Assembly: GCF_015668195.1 (NCBI RefSeq)
Contig: NZ_JADPFC010000013.1
Coordinates: forward strand, 1-30,432
Direction: 5' to 3'
Length of the DNA stretch: 30,432 nucleotides
From: Romboutsia_C sp015668195
GTDB taxonomy: Bacteria > Bacillota > Clostridia > Peptostreptococcales > Peptostreptococcaceae
Below the pieces are notes generated by a model. That model saw only the letters and a list, made by a program, of their open reading frames with translations, had not been told where the DNA came from and made no database searches. This document shows, piece after piece, positions 30,314 through 30,432 of this stretch. The stretch's first letter is position 1; each line of letters starts with the position of its first letter. A program made the translations under genes and the position numbers.

Positions 30314-30432
30314 ATGAGTATTGAAAATCCAATGTTAAATAAGAAAAATGGATTACTTAATATAAAGCAAAAAATAGAAGAAAAATCAACTGGACAAGAT
30401 TTTATAGAGAGCAAAAATAATAATATAAATGT
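30314..30432 (+). CDS. CopG-like protein gene, 5' part
   Basis: Runs off the window after 39 codons (SIENPMLNKKNGLLNIKQKI ...). Almost identical to the start of 7797..8150, with the same leader and RBS (GGAGGAGG here). It is preceded by a degenerate form of the ATTTAAT palindrome (30222-30243). It probably continues into 1..168. Confidence 0.82.
   Translation, partial: MSIENPMLNKKNGLLNIKQKIEEKSTGQDFIESKNNNIN

Overview
The window reads as nearly all of a low-GC plasmid (or plasmid-like element) from a Clostridia-type Firmicute, possibly a Peptostreptococcaceae member. Support: very AT-rich DNA, AGA/ATA-rich codon use, strong GGAGG ribosome sites, an AEP-type Rep protein, a ParA, ribbon-helix-helix (CopG-like) genes, and a YvrJ/DUF2922/DUF1659 set. 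No rRNA, tRNA, CRISPR array, transposase or integrase was seen. The last bases and the first bases both lie in a CopG-like gene whose intact paralogue is at 7797..8150. Aligned to it, only about 67 bases are missing between the window's end and its start, so a circle of about 30.5 kb is plausible (inference).

Layout. 1..860: end of a CopG-like gene, a decayed rep 3' end and an ABC ATPase relic. 862..3613: a three-gene ABC exporter. 3817..4080: a Mor-like DNA-binding protein. 4166..5177: a secreted protein and a small membrane protein. 5370..6615: an ECF sigma factor with a putative anti-sigma partner. 6691..7125: a secreted DUF6147-like protein behind a 25-bp perfect palindrome. 7126..9845: a damaged copy of the backbone (Mor relic, intact YvrJ, DUF2922 relic, CopG) followed by the intact rep gene. 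9979..11796: an M56/BlaR1-type gene without its N-terminus. 12017..12688: a cell-wall amidase.

13343..27436 is the most unusual part. Small, functionally unrelated genes (Xre regulators, Nudix, zinc ribbon, GNAT, alpha/beta hydrolase, MTA/SAH nucleosidase, DUF4177, DUF3784, tiny membrane proteins, a lipoprotein, another sigma/anti-sigma pair) are separated by at least twelve copies of a 100-260 bp repeat. All repeats point the same way although the genes point both ways. The core of the repeat is two hairpins, one with arms that change together from copy to copy. Several genes take their stop codon from the repeat. The layout resembles an integron cassette array, but the repeats do not fit the attC consensus and no recombinase is visible.

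27482..30432: a second backbone copy: rep relic, Mor relic, complete YvrJ-DUF2922-DUF1659 operon, parA and the start of a CopG-like gene. The 20-bp motif GGCTCTTTATAAATATGTGG follows copG and rep ends, and ATATTTAAT/ATTAAATAT palindromes precede parA and copG, suggesting replication and partition control.
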